Source of the DNA: Lentinula raphanica
Lineage: Eukaryota; Basidiomycota; Agaricomycetes; Agaricales; Omphalotaceae
Reading direction: 5' to 3'
NCBI GenBank assembly: GCA_027919835.1
Contig: JANVFP010000011.1
Coordinates: 310,001-374,000, forward strand
DNA length: 64,000 nucleotides
The notes beneath the pieces are model-generated. The model had not been told where the DNA came from and searched no databases. It was given only the letters and a program-made list of their open reading frames with translations. Shown piece after piece: positions 1 to 11,068 of the stretch (position 1 is the first letter of the stretch; each line of letters starts with the position of its first letter). The position numbers and the translations under genes are program-made.

Positions 1-317
1 AGCGCTCGCGAAAATCCGCGCTCAGTTGCACGTGAAACGTTTTTTCGCGAACTGGTCAAAGTAAGAAGAAATATTCTTGAGGGCTCATTATCGTGATACT
101 ACTCCATACATACATTAAAGCATGAACAAGAAATCAGAACAGCAAGATCGAAAGTAGAGAGGTATGGGTATACGCAGGAAAAAGAAACCAGCAGAAAAGC
201 GAAGAACGAGGAATTAGTACAAGATCGTAATAGTATCGATAATGATTGTCAGCAAGAAAACAGCAATATCTTAGATATAAAAATGCAAAAGTCCTGATAG
301 CGATGATGAGTGGGTTG
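1..317. other. left edge, no gene seen
   Basis: This is the 3' flank of the G-alpha gene. I see no coding region, RNA gene or repeat that I can support. Short open frames here lie antisense to, or downstream of, the terminal G-alpha exon. Confidence 0.5.
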
Positions 318-2638
318 TTATACCAACTTGAGAGTTTTAAGATTGTTCTTGATGATGATGTCCCGTACTGCAAGCACAAACAATGAACCTCAATGTTGAA
401 GGAGCGCGGTCGTTACACATACCACTTGCTATTATCGTTCCTGTACGTCTCGTATCCGTGACAGCCGTAAAGTGGACTGACAGGTTGTGAATAGCTAGTC
501 AAAGAATTACGAGGGAGAGATACACACTATACAACTCGCGTTCCTTGTTGGGTGTCACTGTTTGATGAATATTTCCGAATTTGCTGTGTAAGTCTGAACC
601 GACATCAGCTGTGAGGTCAAAGACGACGGAATTTTGCTGCGTACACTTCGATACAGACTCGTAGTTGTTAGGTCTGTCCCCATATGAGATCATATGATCC
701 CTTAGTCGTACACCAGCGTTGAGCTTGGCCTGAAGAACATTTAGTCTTTATATTTTGACAAGTAGAGCAAGGGAGTACCTGTAAGAGGTCACATTTGTTC
801 AGGAAGAGCACGAAGTTCACTTTTTCCAAGAGTTTATTCGACACCACTCCCTTCCATAAAAGGATAGAGTCCTCCAGTCTATTGACATGAGGGTCCTGGG
901 TGAAAGAGCGTTAGAGCCCAAATTTGCTTGTTATCATATGTCCACTTACTTCGGTCAACACTTGATCAAAAGCCGATATTGGTGCCAAAAATATGATAGC
1001 GTTCACTTGAGAAAGCATGTTGCGTTCAGTTTTTGTTCAACCCCGCGGACACGTCTAAACGGTACCGGGAAACTTGACAGACCCTACTCACCATCTGAAA
1101 AATATGGGGCCCAAGCATGACGTTGGTTACGAGCTCCTCCAACATCGTAGATTTTCCACTGTGAACCTCGATTTGCGCCCGAAGGGATGAGAAAAGAGTG
1201 TTCGACGACACCCATCGTTTTGAGCCGTGCCTTGAGAACGTCGTCTACGAAGACGTTCAGGAGCATATTATGTTGTGCGACGGTACATACCGTTTGTTGG
1301 AATGTACTTCTTTGCCGTTATACGTGGAATCTCATTCAAGTAGCTGGGTGCAGAAAAAAATTACAAATTAGCGTTGCGACCACAAATCAATGCATTCAGA
1401 AGAAAAAAACATACAACCCAGCGCTTTCTTCCAATCTAATCCCCTTTTCTGCTAGCCTCTGACGTACATTTTGGTCATTCCAGAGTTCTTGAATAGCAGG
1501 GGCAAGAGCATTTAGAGCGTGAACCGGATCGTCGGGATCTTCCCACCAGCCTTCAATTTCACCAGAATGCGGGCTCTTCGGACTCTTTGATCTACCTCCG
1601 AGAGCCAAGGCCTTTCTCCAGTTCGTCGAAGTATGAACCGTGACCTCTCTGCCTTTCCAAGAGCTAGAGCTACCATTGGAGATTGTTGGAGACGGATGCG
1701 CGGTTGGGGAGACAGGTAATGATTGTGAGTGGGATATTTGGCTGCTTGGAGGGATCGTGATTGTGGGAGTGGGTCGAACGTTAGATTTCACAGTATGGCC
1801 GTTGATGATATGCGGTTGGTAGGAAAATGGGAGGTGTGTAGGTTCATCTGAGTCTCCAGGAGCCGTTAGAAGACGAGTCAATTTGTCCTCCAATTCTATC
1901 AGAGGTCCTAGACGTTTCTTGTAAACATCATAGTTGGGTATCCTGGTGCCTGATGAAGCGGAAGGGGAACGACCATTCGATAAATTTTCGTAAGAGTCAT
2001 CTTCGTGTTCGTCAATATCTGCTTCCGGTGAGAGTACATCGAGGATACTGCGAATGGAGTTTGAACATAATACGAGAATCAGAACTGAGATGTGTACTGA
2101 CCGTCTCACTGATCTCACCAGATTTAGATAAATGACCGCTCTCCAAGCGATACGTTCTGCGTGGAAAGCGGAGGGGGTATGAAGCAATTGAAATTCTGTT
2201 GGATACCAATAAAGTCAGTGAGGCAATTCGTTCCAATAACAGGAAATATAGAACGGTATGAATAGAATTCGTTTGATAGTCAGACGAGGAGAAAGATTCG
2301 TACGACCGGCATGTGTCTCAGAGCAAGCATCAAGCCTAGGGCGACCACAGAGTAGAGATATACTGACGTTTCAACGTTGTGCTCTTGCCAGATTCAGATT
2401 GCCCGAGTAACAGGACGTTGACCTCTGCGCGCGTCTTCTTGCGTTCTATCCGTTCCTGCCTGAGCATTTCGTCAATTCCATCGCTAATCTTCTTTGCTTC
2501 AATCTCTGCTTTAATCCGTATCTCCTTTTCTTCGGGTGTCTCGTTCGGTGGAGGAAGAAGAGCAGCGGCAAGGGGATCAAAGTCAGGAAGAGATCGACGT
2601 CGTCCTAAATCCTCGCTCCGGCTTTTACCCTTTGGCAT
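318..2638 (-). CDS. Atypical heterotrimeric G-protein alpha subunit
   Basis: A multi-exon gene read leftwards from the ATG at 2636-2638 to the stop at 318-320. In order I see the P-loop GQSESGKSTTLKQ (usual form GAGESGKST), an F-Q-L-L-H helix, and a helical domain with a Ser/Pro-rich insertion of more than 100 residues. Next come switch I ARLKTMGVVEH with its Arg and Thr, switch II DVGGARNQRHAW, the guanine-specificity motif FLNKCDLL, and a TAVTDT motif in place of TCATDT, ending in KNNLKTLKLV. The usual switch II sequence is DVGGQR; here the catalytic Gln codon reads GCT (Ala), which by family knowledge should impair GTP hydrolysis. The N-terminus MPKGKSR lacks the MGxxxS myristoylation signal. 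Two introns start GTCAGT, which restores canonical KQ after the P-loop. The product is well above the usual ~355 residues. Signalling role is inferred from the family. Confidence 0.9.
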
Positions 2639-4650
2639 TCTGAAGCTTGACGAGGGACGGAGAGAGGTGTAAACTCGAAGACGAGGGGAATTGAGAAGGC
2701 TAAAAGAAGATTAGGAAGATGAAAGTAAGAAGAGAATTTCAAGAATACTATTTTCAGGAACTTCCACGGTCGCGTTATACACACGTGCCCATTCCAATAT
2801 CGCTTTCTGATCCTAAATCCGACTATCTGCAACCATTGATAGCCCAACTGGCAACAACGCCTTTCAACGATGACCGTCAATTATACGAAGCGGAAAAACG
2901 GCCTCTGCATTAAAGACGTTGAGCTTCAGAAAAGATCTTCACTCGATATCATCTCACCTTAGCTGAATGCCAGATTCACCTCATGTTCAGATCCTCCTCC
3001 GAAATGCCAATCATAGTTACCGCTAGAGAGCCTGCAGCTGTTCTTAGCTGCTTTGTGGCTCGAACAGCATCTGAGAGGCGTTGCGATACCTGAAGTCTGG
3101 ATATGAAGCACTCGAATGGACAAGAAACAGCACAGAGACCTAGTTTCATGCACAGGAGATGCGGCGGTGCTACATGCAGTACCGATTCGGAAGGAATTGC
3201 AGCTGTCAGTTATCCGATTCTATCATGGGTACGAGTTGGAATCTATTGATTTGCCCAGGATTTGCCATCGCTGTACGGAAGACGCCCAATACATATGCCT
3301 CGAAAGCACGGTACGAGACGGTACGCTGTATATTCCAGACTGTCTCTCCAATATCTTTGCCATACATGAAGACTATCCACCGAGAGAATCTTTCTTTTAT
3401 GTCCTCCTCTGATTACTGGTGACCTGGTGACATGAAGATCATCTCGCATTGCCATTCCGAGTCTTCCTTTATCACCACTTCGAAAGAAGAATCCCTTGAG
3501 GTTCCCTTCACCTCACAGCAGTTCTACCAGATGGATACATTTTGTCTCTTTCTCTTTTGCATTCTCATTCTTTCAGCTCAGGATCTGGTGCCAATTGGCG
3601 GTGGTAGGCTCCCTGTCCTTCCCGCGTCGTGTCAAAGTTGATGTCACCGATTGACTCTGAACCAAGTGAGTAACACCTACTACCTAGTACCACTCATTGA
3701 TTTCTTCACAGAGCGACGTTCGCCCTTTCGTTGTATCGTACTTTTGCACTTCAAGATTTGACTCTACGGATCACGATGTCCGTACATGAAGCTCCCCTCC
3801 CCGATACATCCAGGCCTGGTCTAACGCGAATCCATATAATAATATCTCTTGTCCGAACACAAAGTCTAGTACTACCTCCTTCACTCAGGATACTCTCGCT
3901 GCGATGCGAGTTCAGTCACCAGCAAATCAGAATGAAATCTTGGGACAATTTCGTCAATCAATATTCGCTCTTTCTTCTTAGGCACAGGGCTTGGGAAGTC
4001 CAGTCCAGCAGTCCCCAACAGTCCCCAACAGTCCCTTCATCACGCCTCTGCACCAGTTCCCATCATTTGCGCATGCTCACAATGCTCGCGTATGAAGATG
4101 TTCGATGACGATCAAAGATATGTCCTCTGAGGTAGTTTCAAAGGGTTTCAGATGGATTTCCCAACCATTCACAGTTTGGCTATTCGTGAGTCGGACCTTC
4201 TTCGTTGACCACCTTCACCTCATCATACCTGCCTCTTATCAATGCTATCAAATCATAGATGAGCACACTGCGAATCGCCAGGCGCCTCATAACTCCAAAC
4301 CACTCAAGCAATGCAGTGTTACTAGCTGTAGCCTGGCACTCTGAGACGGTTTGTATTGAGATAGAGGGTGTTATTGTGTGTACCCCCGCCGGGCTACGCT
4401 GATCGTGATTCATATGAGTTCATATGTCGGCTTGAAGAAGGGATTCACTAGCGAATCAGAGCAAAATTCCGCCCTTTCAACTCGCCATGATTCCAGACTC
4501 TTGAATTGCCAACGGCCCAACCTCTATCTTCGCTCCATATTCAATGTAAGCATCTTTCCATCGAGAATTATCAGAAATTATCCTGAAATAATAACTTGTT
4601 ATCCTGCTGTTTTGTTTTTCCCTCGCTCGCGTAAGCAAAGCCTGGCCCCC
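2639..4650. other. intergenic, no convincing gene
   Basis: About 2 kb between the G-alpha start and the first secreted-protein promoter. Open frames near 3116-3455 exist on both strands but show no family signature, signal peptide or credible splice continuation. A short tandem of AGTCCCCAAC lies near 4010-4035. The part from about 4200 resembles 6280-6480, the corresponding upstream flank of the next gene. Confidence 0.4.
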
Positions 4651-4660
4651 AACTTCCAAG

Positions 4661-4787
4661 AGCCATATAACCGCAGGACTCACAGCTGATCCCCCCAGTA
4701 CTATTTCGACGCCCCGTTCCAGAATTCAAGAAGCTCTCACTAGTACTCAGTCGTCTTCCTTCTCTGAACTGCTGTAGCGCTGGATCG
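4661..4787 (+). promoter_or_regulatory. TATA-like box and spliced untranslated leader, secreted gene 1
   Basis: An AGCCATATAA box near 4660 is followed about 100 bp later by TGTAGCGCTGGATCG, which ends at a GTGCGT donor (4788). The acceptor CTCACAG lies near 4850, followed by TTACTGCAAG. The same order and motifs recur upstream of the genes at 7270 and 63103, so this looks like a conserved 5'-UTR exon with its intron rather than coding sequence. Confidence 0.6.
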
Positions 4788-5032
4788 GTGCGTCCCTCTA
4801 CTATCCTCCGACTTAAGATCTCTTGCTCATCTGGCCAGCTCACAGTTACTGCAAGTCAAGTCTCGAAAGAAGGAACTTTTATACAATTCAATTGCTTGAA
4901 GCTGGCCTTGTTCATTTTATCCATTTGTAAGTCATATTCTTTGCTCGTTGACCGGATTAGTTGACAAGTTTGCCTACTATGGGCAGTTATTCCGAGCTTC
5001 CTTTTCTTCTCCCTGCTATCCGTCCGTCGCTT

Positions 5033-5920
5033 ATGGCCATTCCAATCATGCGCGCAATTTCCGCCGCGTTACTCGTCGTCCTCCTTGCGAGTGCTCTTCA
5101 GCCCGGTCTCATGGCTGCACCGCTAAGTCCAGTTGCTGTTCCGACACCACCTATCGAGCAGAACATTACTCGTCGCGGTGAGTTTTTTTTGCTAATGCTA
5201 TCATCTATGAGCCTCGGGCAATGCTGATGTATCACATATGATTGCTGTCCAGATCAAGTTGATGTCCACTTATACGCTGTTCGCATGTCGAGAAACCATC
5301 ACCATGAACTTGTAGCAGGGGGAAACGTGCTTCAACCTGATGAGTGGATTCAGATTGGTGTTGTTGATCCCATTGGAGGGGAGCAGCTCCTACAATATAT
5401 CCACGATCGCACATTGGCAAATGAGTGGATACCCGTTGTCCATGTCCACCCATTGAACCCGAATAATATTCCAGCTCAGTTGAAATTCCCCATCGGCACC
5501 GTTCACTGCTCAAGTGTCGAAGTGCGGAATCAGCTCTTTGGTTTTCCCTTCCACAAGCCTCCCATTCTAGGGTTGATCCACCAACCGTTTCGGGTGTTGT
5601 ACCAAATCGGCGATCCTGAAACGTCTGTGGATCTTTCTCTCGCAGCTCGTGCACATGCGGACAAGATAGCAAATATCTTGCTCGAGCGCGACGACGTCGA
5701 TTTTGCACGACACATAAACACGCATGGTTTCACATATCTTGTCTCATATATGGCGCATCGGGTGAATTTTAACGCTGGGCAGGAGTGGCAGGGTGACTGG
5801 GATACGAGGAAACTACGCGATTCAAGAGAGGCTTTGCGTGAAGCTAATGCGTGGGAAATACCGGAAGGCGTTGAAGTTCAGCTCCCGAATTATTACAGAT
5901 TGAAAACAACCGAGAGATAA
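5033..5920 (+). CDS. Secreted protein with Arg-Arg processing site, family member 1
   Basis: Two exons, 5033-5177 and 5253-5920, give 270 residues. The start was chosen by alignment with the next gene, whose ATG sits at the matching point; an upstream in-frame extension begins with TTG and was rejected. Residues 1-27 form a signal peptide (ISAALLVVLLASALQ), then a Pro-rich pro-region ends in PIEQNITRR. A phase-1 intron follows the Arg-Arg, which fits a Kex2-type cleavage site. The mature part starts DQVDVHLYAVR and contains FPIGTVHC followed by LFGFP and LIH, shared with the next gene. I recognise no known domain. Secretion is seen; function is unknown. It forms a tandem pair with the gene at 7270. 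Confidence 0.8.
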
Positions 5921-6880
5921 ATAGCTATAGCCTATAGTTCCTTGTTTAGAAACTCATTGTTGGCATTCGCCCTCATCAGCTCCTTATGCTCAGTACTTCC
6001 ACATTCAACAACGATTCAATGAGACGTTCAATCAGATTATCCCTGAATTAGCTACCCCTTCTACCAGCGCACCCCTCCAACTCTCGAGTCTCCATTCCTC
6101 TCGTTGACTATCATTGACAATCATCGATCATCGCCCGGCGACGCCGAGTAACAGAAAAACCTTTCTCCTCTGACTCCCGAGTCTGTGACCTGAAGGTGCG
6201 AGCTAGGATGCATCGCTCGACGCTTATCATCTGGCAGCCATGGCCCATGACTCGTCCCTCTCATCCAGGCTTCCTTGTTGTCCGGGGTCCCCAAGCCTTC
6301 ACTTTATCATACTTGCTTTGTGTCAATCAAGTTATCAGATCATAGATGCTTATTCTCCCTCCGACATAAATCACGCAAACAACGCGTTAGAGGCTGTGAG
6401 GGGGCGCAGGGGGGCGCAGAACTCGGGCGCCGCCGGACTACGTTGATGGTGACTCTTGGTTGGCTTGACGTAGCGATCCCTACTAGCGATCTCCACCCTT
6501 CATACTAGGCAGTCCAATACAGTCCAATACACGAGTCCCGACAGGTCCTGACTCTCATGAGTGACATGTGCAGACGGTCCTACATCTCTCATCCTGGAGC
6601 CTCGCTTTGCTGCCTGTGCATGGACATGATTTTCAAACTCTCCCAAGAAAAACTGTACTGAGATGACTGTCATTTGTTTCAAGCCTCGTTTCTCATGAGG
6701 CAGTTTGAGACGGTTCACCGTTCCACATTGCTTCACTAGCAGTTCATTGAATCAGACTGAATTGCTAGCCTCTACTTCCGCCGCTTACTATCTTTTACCA
6801 CATACTTTTCCAGAGTTGAGGATCGTCGTGCTGTGCTGGTTTTTTTTCTTTCGTTTTTTCGTTTTTTCTCATTTTCGTTC
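5921..6880. repeat. duplicated promoter flank between the two secreted genes
   Basis: No coding gene seen. The part at 6280-6480 resembles 4200-4440: a CATCATAC / CAAATCATAGATG block and a CCGCCGG(G/A)CTACG(C/T)TGAT block occur in the same order. The tandem duplication therefore included at least 500 bp upstream of the leader. Confidence 0.5.
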
Positions 6881-6890
6881 GGCAAGATAA

Positions 6891-7006
6891 GCCATATAAA
6901 CGCAGGGACTCAGAGTTGATTCCCCCAGTACTATTTCGACGCCCCGTTTCACGAACTTCTCAAAAGTACTAAATCGTGCCCTTCTCCGAACTGCTGTAGC
7001 GCTGGA
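6891..7006 (+). promoter_or_regulatory. TATA-like box and spliced untranslated leader, secreted gene 2
   Basis: AGCCATATAAACGCAGG near 6890 is followed by TGTAGCGCTGGATCG at the GTACGT donor and an acceptor CCTACAG near 7070, then TTACTCCAAG. It is nearly identical in layout to the leader of the gene at 5033, including the CAGTACTATTTCGACGCCCC block downstream of the box. Confidence 0.6.
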
Positions 7007-7269
7007 TCGGTACGTCCTTCTACTGTCCTCTGATTTTTGAATGTCTTGCTCACCCGACCACCTACAGTTACTCCAAGCCCCGTTTCGAAAGAAGAAACTC
7101 ACAAAAGACTCACAAGCTAGCCTTGTCTCATCATTTCATTTCGTCCGTTGGTCAGTGCATTCTTGTCCGATCGGCCAGGCTACTGAACTAATCGCCAGCT
7201 TCGCTTTTAGCTATCTCTCAAACGATCAACTCCTTCGCATTTCTCATTCCTACTATCCATCCATCCATC

Positions 7270-8024
7270 ATGGCTGTTCCAATTCCCATGCGCACGATCT
7301 CCGTAGCATTACTCCTCCTCCTCCTTCTCGCGAGTGCTCTTCAGCCCGGTCTCTTGGCGGCACCGACTGCTAGTTCAGTTCCTGTTCCCATGCCACCTAT
7401 CGAGCAGGATATTGACCGTCGTGGTGGGTTTCAAGTTCGCTGATGCTACGGGCGTCGGGCCATGCTGATAGATTGGGGTACTGTCTAGCTGGTACTATCG
7501 AGGTCCCCATATACGGTGTACGCAGGCTGGACTCATCCGAAACGGGATATGCCAAGACAAGGACGGCTCATCCCATGGCTGGCGAGTGGCTTCAGCTTCG
7601 TGCTGGGAAAAGGCAAATCCTTCATCTTAAGCCAGTGAATGATCGTATGCACTGGAATATCAAGCCAATTCCGCAAGGGATTGAGAACCCCCCGCCGGAC
7701 GATTCTATCTTCTTGATAGGCACAGTTCGCTGCCCGAGTCCTCAGGTCGTCGAACAGATTTTCGGTTCTCCCATCGACCACCCTGGCCCTGATGAACGAG
7801 GATTGATCCACATACAACTTGAGGCAGAGTTTGAAATTCAGGATCCTGCGAAACCGGGGGATTTCACTTGGGCAGCCTTGCAGCTTCTGAAACGGTTTGA
7901 ATCCTTCGCACAGCAAGGCATCCTTGTCGCGTTTGAAAAGGTGTGCGTGCAAGGAACTCAAAAAACTGTTTTGGACAGATATTTGGATGACTGCTGGGAG
8001 GCAAATGGGCGTTTGGAAAGATGA
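7270..8024 (+). CDS. Secreted protein with Arg-Arg processing site, family member 2
   Basis: Two exons, 7270-7423 and 7489-8024, give 229 residues. The signal peptide is RTISVALLLLLLLASALQ, followed by a Pro/Ser pro-region ending PIEQDIDRR. The intron is phase 1, directly after the Arg-Arg, as in the gene at 5033. The mature domain starts AGTIEVPIYGVRR and carries FLIGTVRC, then QIFGSP and LIHIQLEAEFEI, matching member 1 at the GTV, FG and IH positions. The first exon is much better conserved between the two copies than the second, suggesting relaxed or diversifying evolution of the mature part. No known domain recognised; an extracellular role is inferred from the signal peptide. Confidence 0.8.
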
Positions 8025-8598
8025 ATAAGACCAAGAAGCAGTAGCTAGGTTTCTATTACGATTTAACAGATTGTAAATATGTACTAGAGATTCATCTTCG
8101 TCAGAGACTCACATTGATTTTTCGTTGAACGCCTTTCAAGTTTTGTGGTACGAGTTCGTGATAGTGTAGAACATATACGTATAGCCAGAATTGCAAGAAG
8201 AGTTGAGTGTATGACAACAACTCCAGACTGACCTTCCACCTGGCACTGTTTGCATCATGAAGTTCGGACTTGTCTCAGATACTTCATGAAGTTATGAACC
8301 CCGAGAATCGTAGCCAGCGTGAGAGTGAGGAATGGCATACTACGTGGCTCCCTCAACACGAGCATGTTTGATTCACAGACAGCACCGAGGGACACCAAAA
8401 CAGATCCATAGCAAATATGACCGTTTGGCATCCATGGGGAATCACCCCGCGTAGATTCTCTCAACCCTCTATCGTCTATCGTATTACCAGTATGATATAT
8501 GTAAATCACCAATGGAGCGTAGATAGGTAGATTTGAATTACGTCTTCTATGCACTGTAGCATGAATGGATCTGCAAACGGACTGCACTCTATCGAGAT

Positions 8599-9612
8599 TC
8601 AAATCCCAAGAATAGGACCAATGTCGTTCTGAAGTCTGCGACGCAAGACTTCGGCACCATGACGAAGAGGCTCCGCGTCGGATATATGAAAACAATCGAA
8701 GGTGATATCTGTTCGAGATATGTGTATGTCCACAAGATAGGAAACAGAATATATCGACGTGGGACAGTAGTAGAGAGTTCGTAGCATCGCTGGGACACGT
8801 CTTATGAAAAAAATCATAGAACGCGCTTGATTGATCAGATCGTGTAGGAAATTTCGAGCACAGACAGGATATTCATCCCGAGTACTACATGGCAACTGGC
8901 GAATCCAGTGACAATCCTGCGCGATAAGCGTAAAGCTGCCCGTGTCATCCACCCACGTCCGTCGAAGCTGAGCAGCAAGTTGGCCAAAATGATAAAGTCG
9001 ATGAATCGCATGGTTATAGATGTGCCATTCGGAACTATGATGCGTTATCCGCGACTCGTCCTTGGAGTTTTCCGAAATATCTCCTTCGTTTCCGCTACGC
9101 CGCTGCATCTCCAGGGTACTAAAGATGGTCTTTAGCTTGAACTGGTCAAGGCGTTGAGTTTCTTCGTTCAAGATAGTGTAAACGATGTTCCGCCGTAAGG
9201 CGACGACCCAGGATGGTGTATTCTGCGAAGAAGGGATCCGCAAACGAAAATCATCGAGGGACAGAGACATTGGAGCGGAACGAGATGACGAGGTGCTATC
9301 TTGGAGAATGGAAAACGGAAAGATGATGGTGAGCGAGGCCTCTGCAATCGTGAAATGTTGGCTCCCCTCCGAGCGATAGTTGACGTTACGAACAATAACC
9401 GTGGCCCATCGCAGACGATTTCGGAGGGGTAGATGAAAGAATATCCTCAACTCTCCGACAGCCAAGTGTCGCGTTGCTCCGGACCAACTGAACGGCGATA
9501 TGGCGATGGATAAAGGCGCGATGTGGATGGAGAATAGCCCGAATAATCGAGCTACCGCGAAACAGCAGGATGTCAAGAGCAAGAATATAGGGAGGAGGAA
9601 GGAAAAAGTCAT
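8599..9612 (-). CDS. Membrane-anchored protein, possibly truncated RBG/SABRE-like
   Basis: One open frame of 337 residues. It begins with a hydrophobic stretch (FSFLLPIFLLLTSCCFAVA) that fits a signal anchor, followed by LFGLFSIHIAPLSIAISP and GELRIFFHLPLRNRLRWATV. By eye this layout recalls the start of large repeating-beta-groove lipid-transfer proteins (Csf1/Fmp27 type): an N-terminal anchor followed by beta-rich segments. Those proteins run to thousands of residues, so this copy would be a fragment or a distinct short protein. No convincing downstream exon was found; a second frame at 8255-8695 overlaps its end. Function is not established. Confidence 0.45.
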   Translation of the reverse strand: MTFSFLLPIFLLLTSCCFAVARLFGLFSIHIAPLSIAISPFSWSGATRHLAVGELRIFFHLPLRNRLRWATVIVRNVNYRSEGSQHFTIAEASLTIIFPFSILQDSTSSSRSAPMSLSLDDFRLRIPSSQNTPSWVVALRRNIVYTILNEETQRLDQFKLKTIFSTLEMQRRSGNEGDISENSKDESRITHHSSEWHIYNHAIHRLYHFGQLAAQLRRTWVDDTGSFTLIAQDCHWIRQLPCSTRDEYPVCARNFLHDLINQARSMIFFIRRVPAMLRTLYYCPTSIYSVSYLVDIHISRTDITFDCFHISDAEPLRHGAEVLRRRLQNDIGPILGI

Positions 9613-11068
9613 AAAGTCATCAACAAACGAACCTTGTCAAAGATTGTGTCCCTCTGAGATATAAAAGGCACAAAAGGGCGAGATGACGACACCGCAGTCC
9701 CCAAACACCAGAGATAGAGGAGTTTGCAACCGACGGTTAGAGCAGATGGTGCCAGCTAGTTTGACATCGCGGTGACAGCCTGGAAGGGAGAAAGATGCAT
9801 GTTTTTCATTTCCGCACATTCCAAGAGATGGTCCTCTGCCACAGACTGCGCGCAACAGCCTAGACAAATCAACCGGCTTGGCCAACGCAGCATACCGTGT
9901 CCTACCGTACTACTTTTACTTGTTTGCCTTTTACTTGTTTGCCTTGGTAACAGCGAGCTCACATTACTCCCCATCTTCTTACGCCACCCGGTATTCACAG
10001 ATGTTCTGCGGCGAAGCTGGGCACGATGGGAGATTTGACGTTCAATGTTGAGTGGCACCGTGTTATAACCAATGGCCACAATCATACCTAAAGCGGAATG
10101 TTTTTCGGCAGGTGCCGACCGACTCTGCCGAGCGCCGCCAGCGTCAAAGACTCTACACAAGTTCCATTTTGACAGTCATCCTCTTATCCTCATCCTCTGC
10201 TTATAAGCCTCAGAGTGCACAATCTCTTCCTCGTTTCTACAAAAGCTTTTTCGAACTTGCAATATCGGACGCAGTGGCCCATTGGTCAATCCCGTTGTAT
10301 ATCCAACCCATGAAAATCATAACTCTCGCACTGCGCTCTTCCTCGAAACAAGCTTGGTACACTCAGCTTTGACCTAGGTGTGTGATCGTGGACAATCGTA
10401 TACGGGAGAAGTCTGATGTACTCAATATCTCAGTCTAAAGAGATTAGAGAGCATTATATCCGAAGCTTTCTGCGAAGCATTCAAACAGATTTGAACGTAC
10501 GGTTACTACGGATTAATACGGCGCGCGAGAGCATGTGCTCGCAGCTCGTCTTCCCGCTCATTCACACCTACCTCTCTTGATTGTGAGCCTTCTCCAGCAG
10601 CTCATACTCGTTCTGCAAGCTCGAAATTCGACATCGATTTTCACTCGAGAACCTGAAAGCGTTACCACCTAATGTCTCTGAATCGCGTCGAAAACCAAAC
10701 GGCTGAGGACCATGGTATCTTCGTTCTATCCCGACCTTGTCTGGAGTGCAACTGGATTGCATACTCTCATCACACACCGGTCCGCGTATGAAGCCCTCTA
10801 AATTTCAATCTTCTCCACTTCTTGTACCTGGCCATATCATTGACTCCAGGTAGCACCTGATGTTCTTCTTTCCCCAGCATCATACAAACATATCGGGCCG
10901 TTATTCATTACCAGAAATCCACTCTACATCACCTGCAGCTCAGTTATTCAATAACCGGCCGTGTTTTGTGAAACCTTTAAAAGCCCAAGCTTCAATCCTT
11001 CTCACGTCTTTGTGGTTCTCAATCATCCTTCTCTCCCTACTTCCGGGTCGAGGTGTAATTGAACTAAC
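9613..11068. other. intergenic, no gene supported
   Basis: About 1.45 kb between two divergently read genes. Small frames occur (for example near 9756-10160 and 10568-10777, minus) but lack splice-consistent neighbours or recognisable motifs. The part before 11069 is the presumed promoter of the sugar transporter. Confidence 0.4.

Noticed and set aside
3116..3422. Overlapping open frames after the G-alpha start
   Set aside because: Two frames and the opposite strand are equally open; none has a family motif or consistent start.
9756..10160. 134-residue minus-strand open frame
   Set aside because: Composition and frame overlap with other spurious frames; no domain, and it lies in the intergenic region before the sugar transporter.
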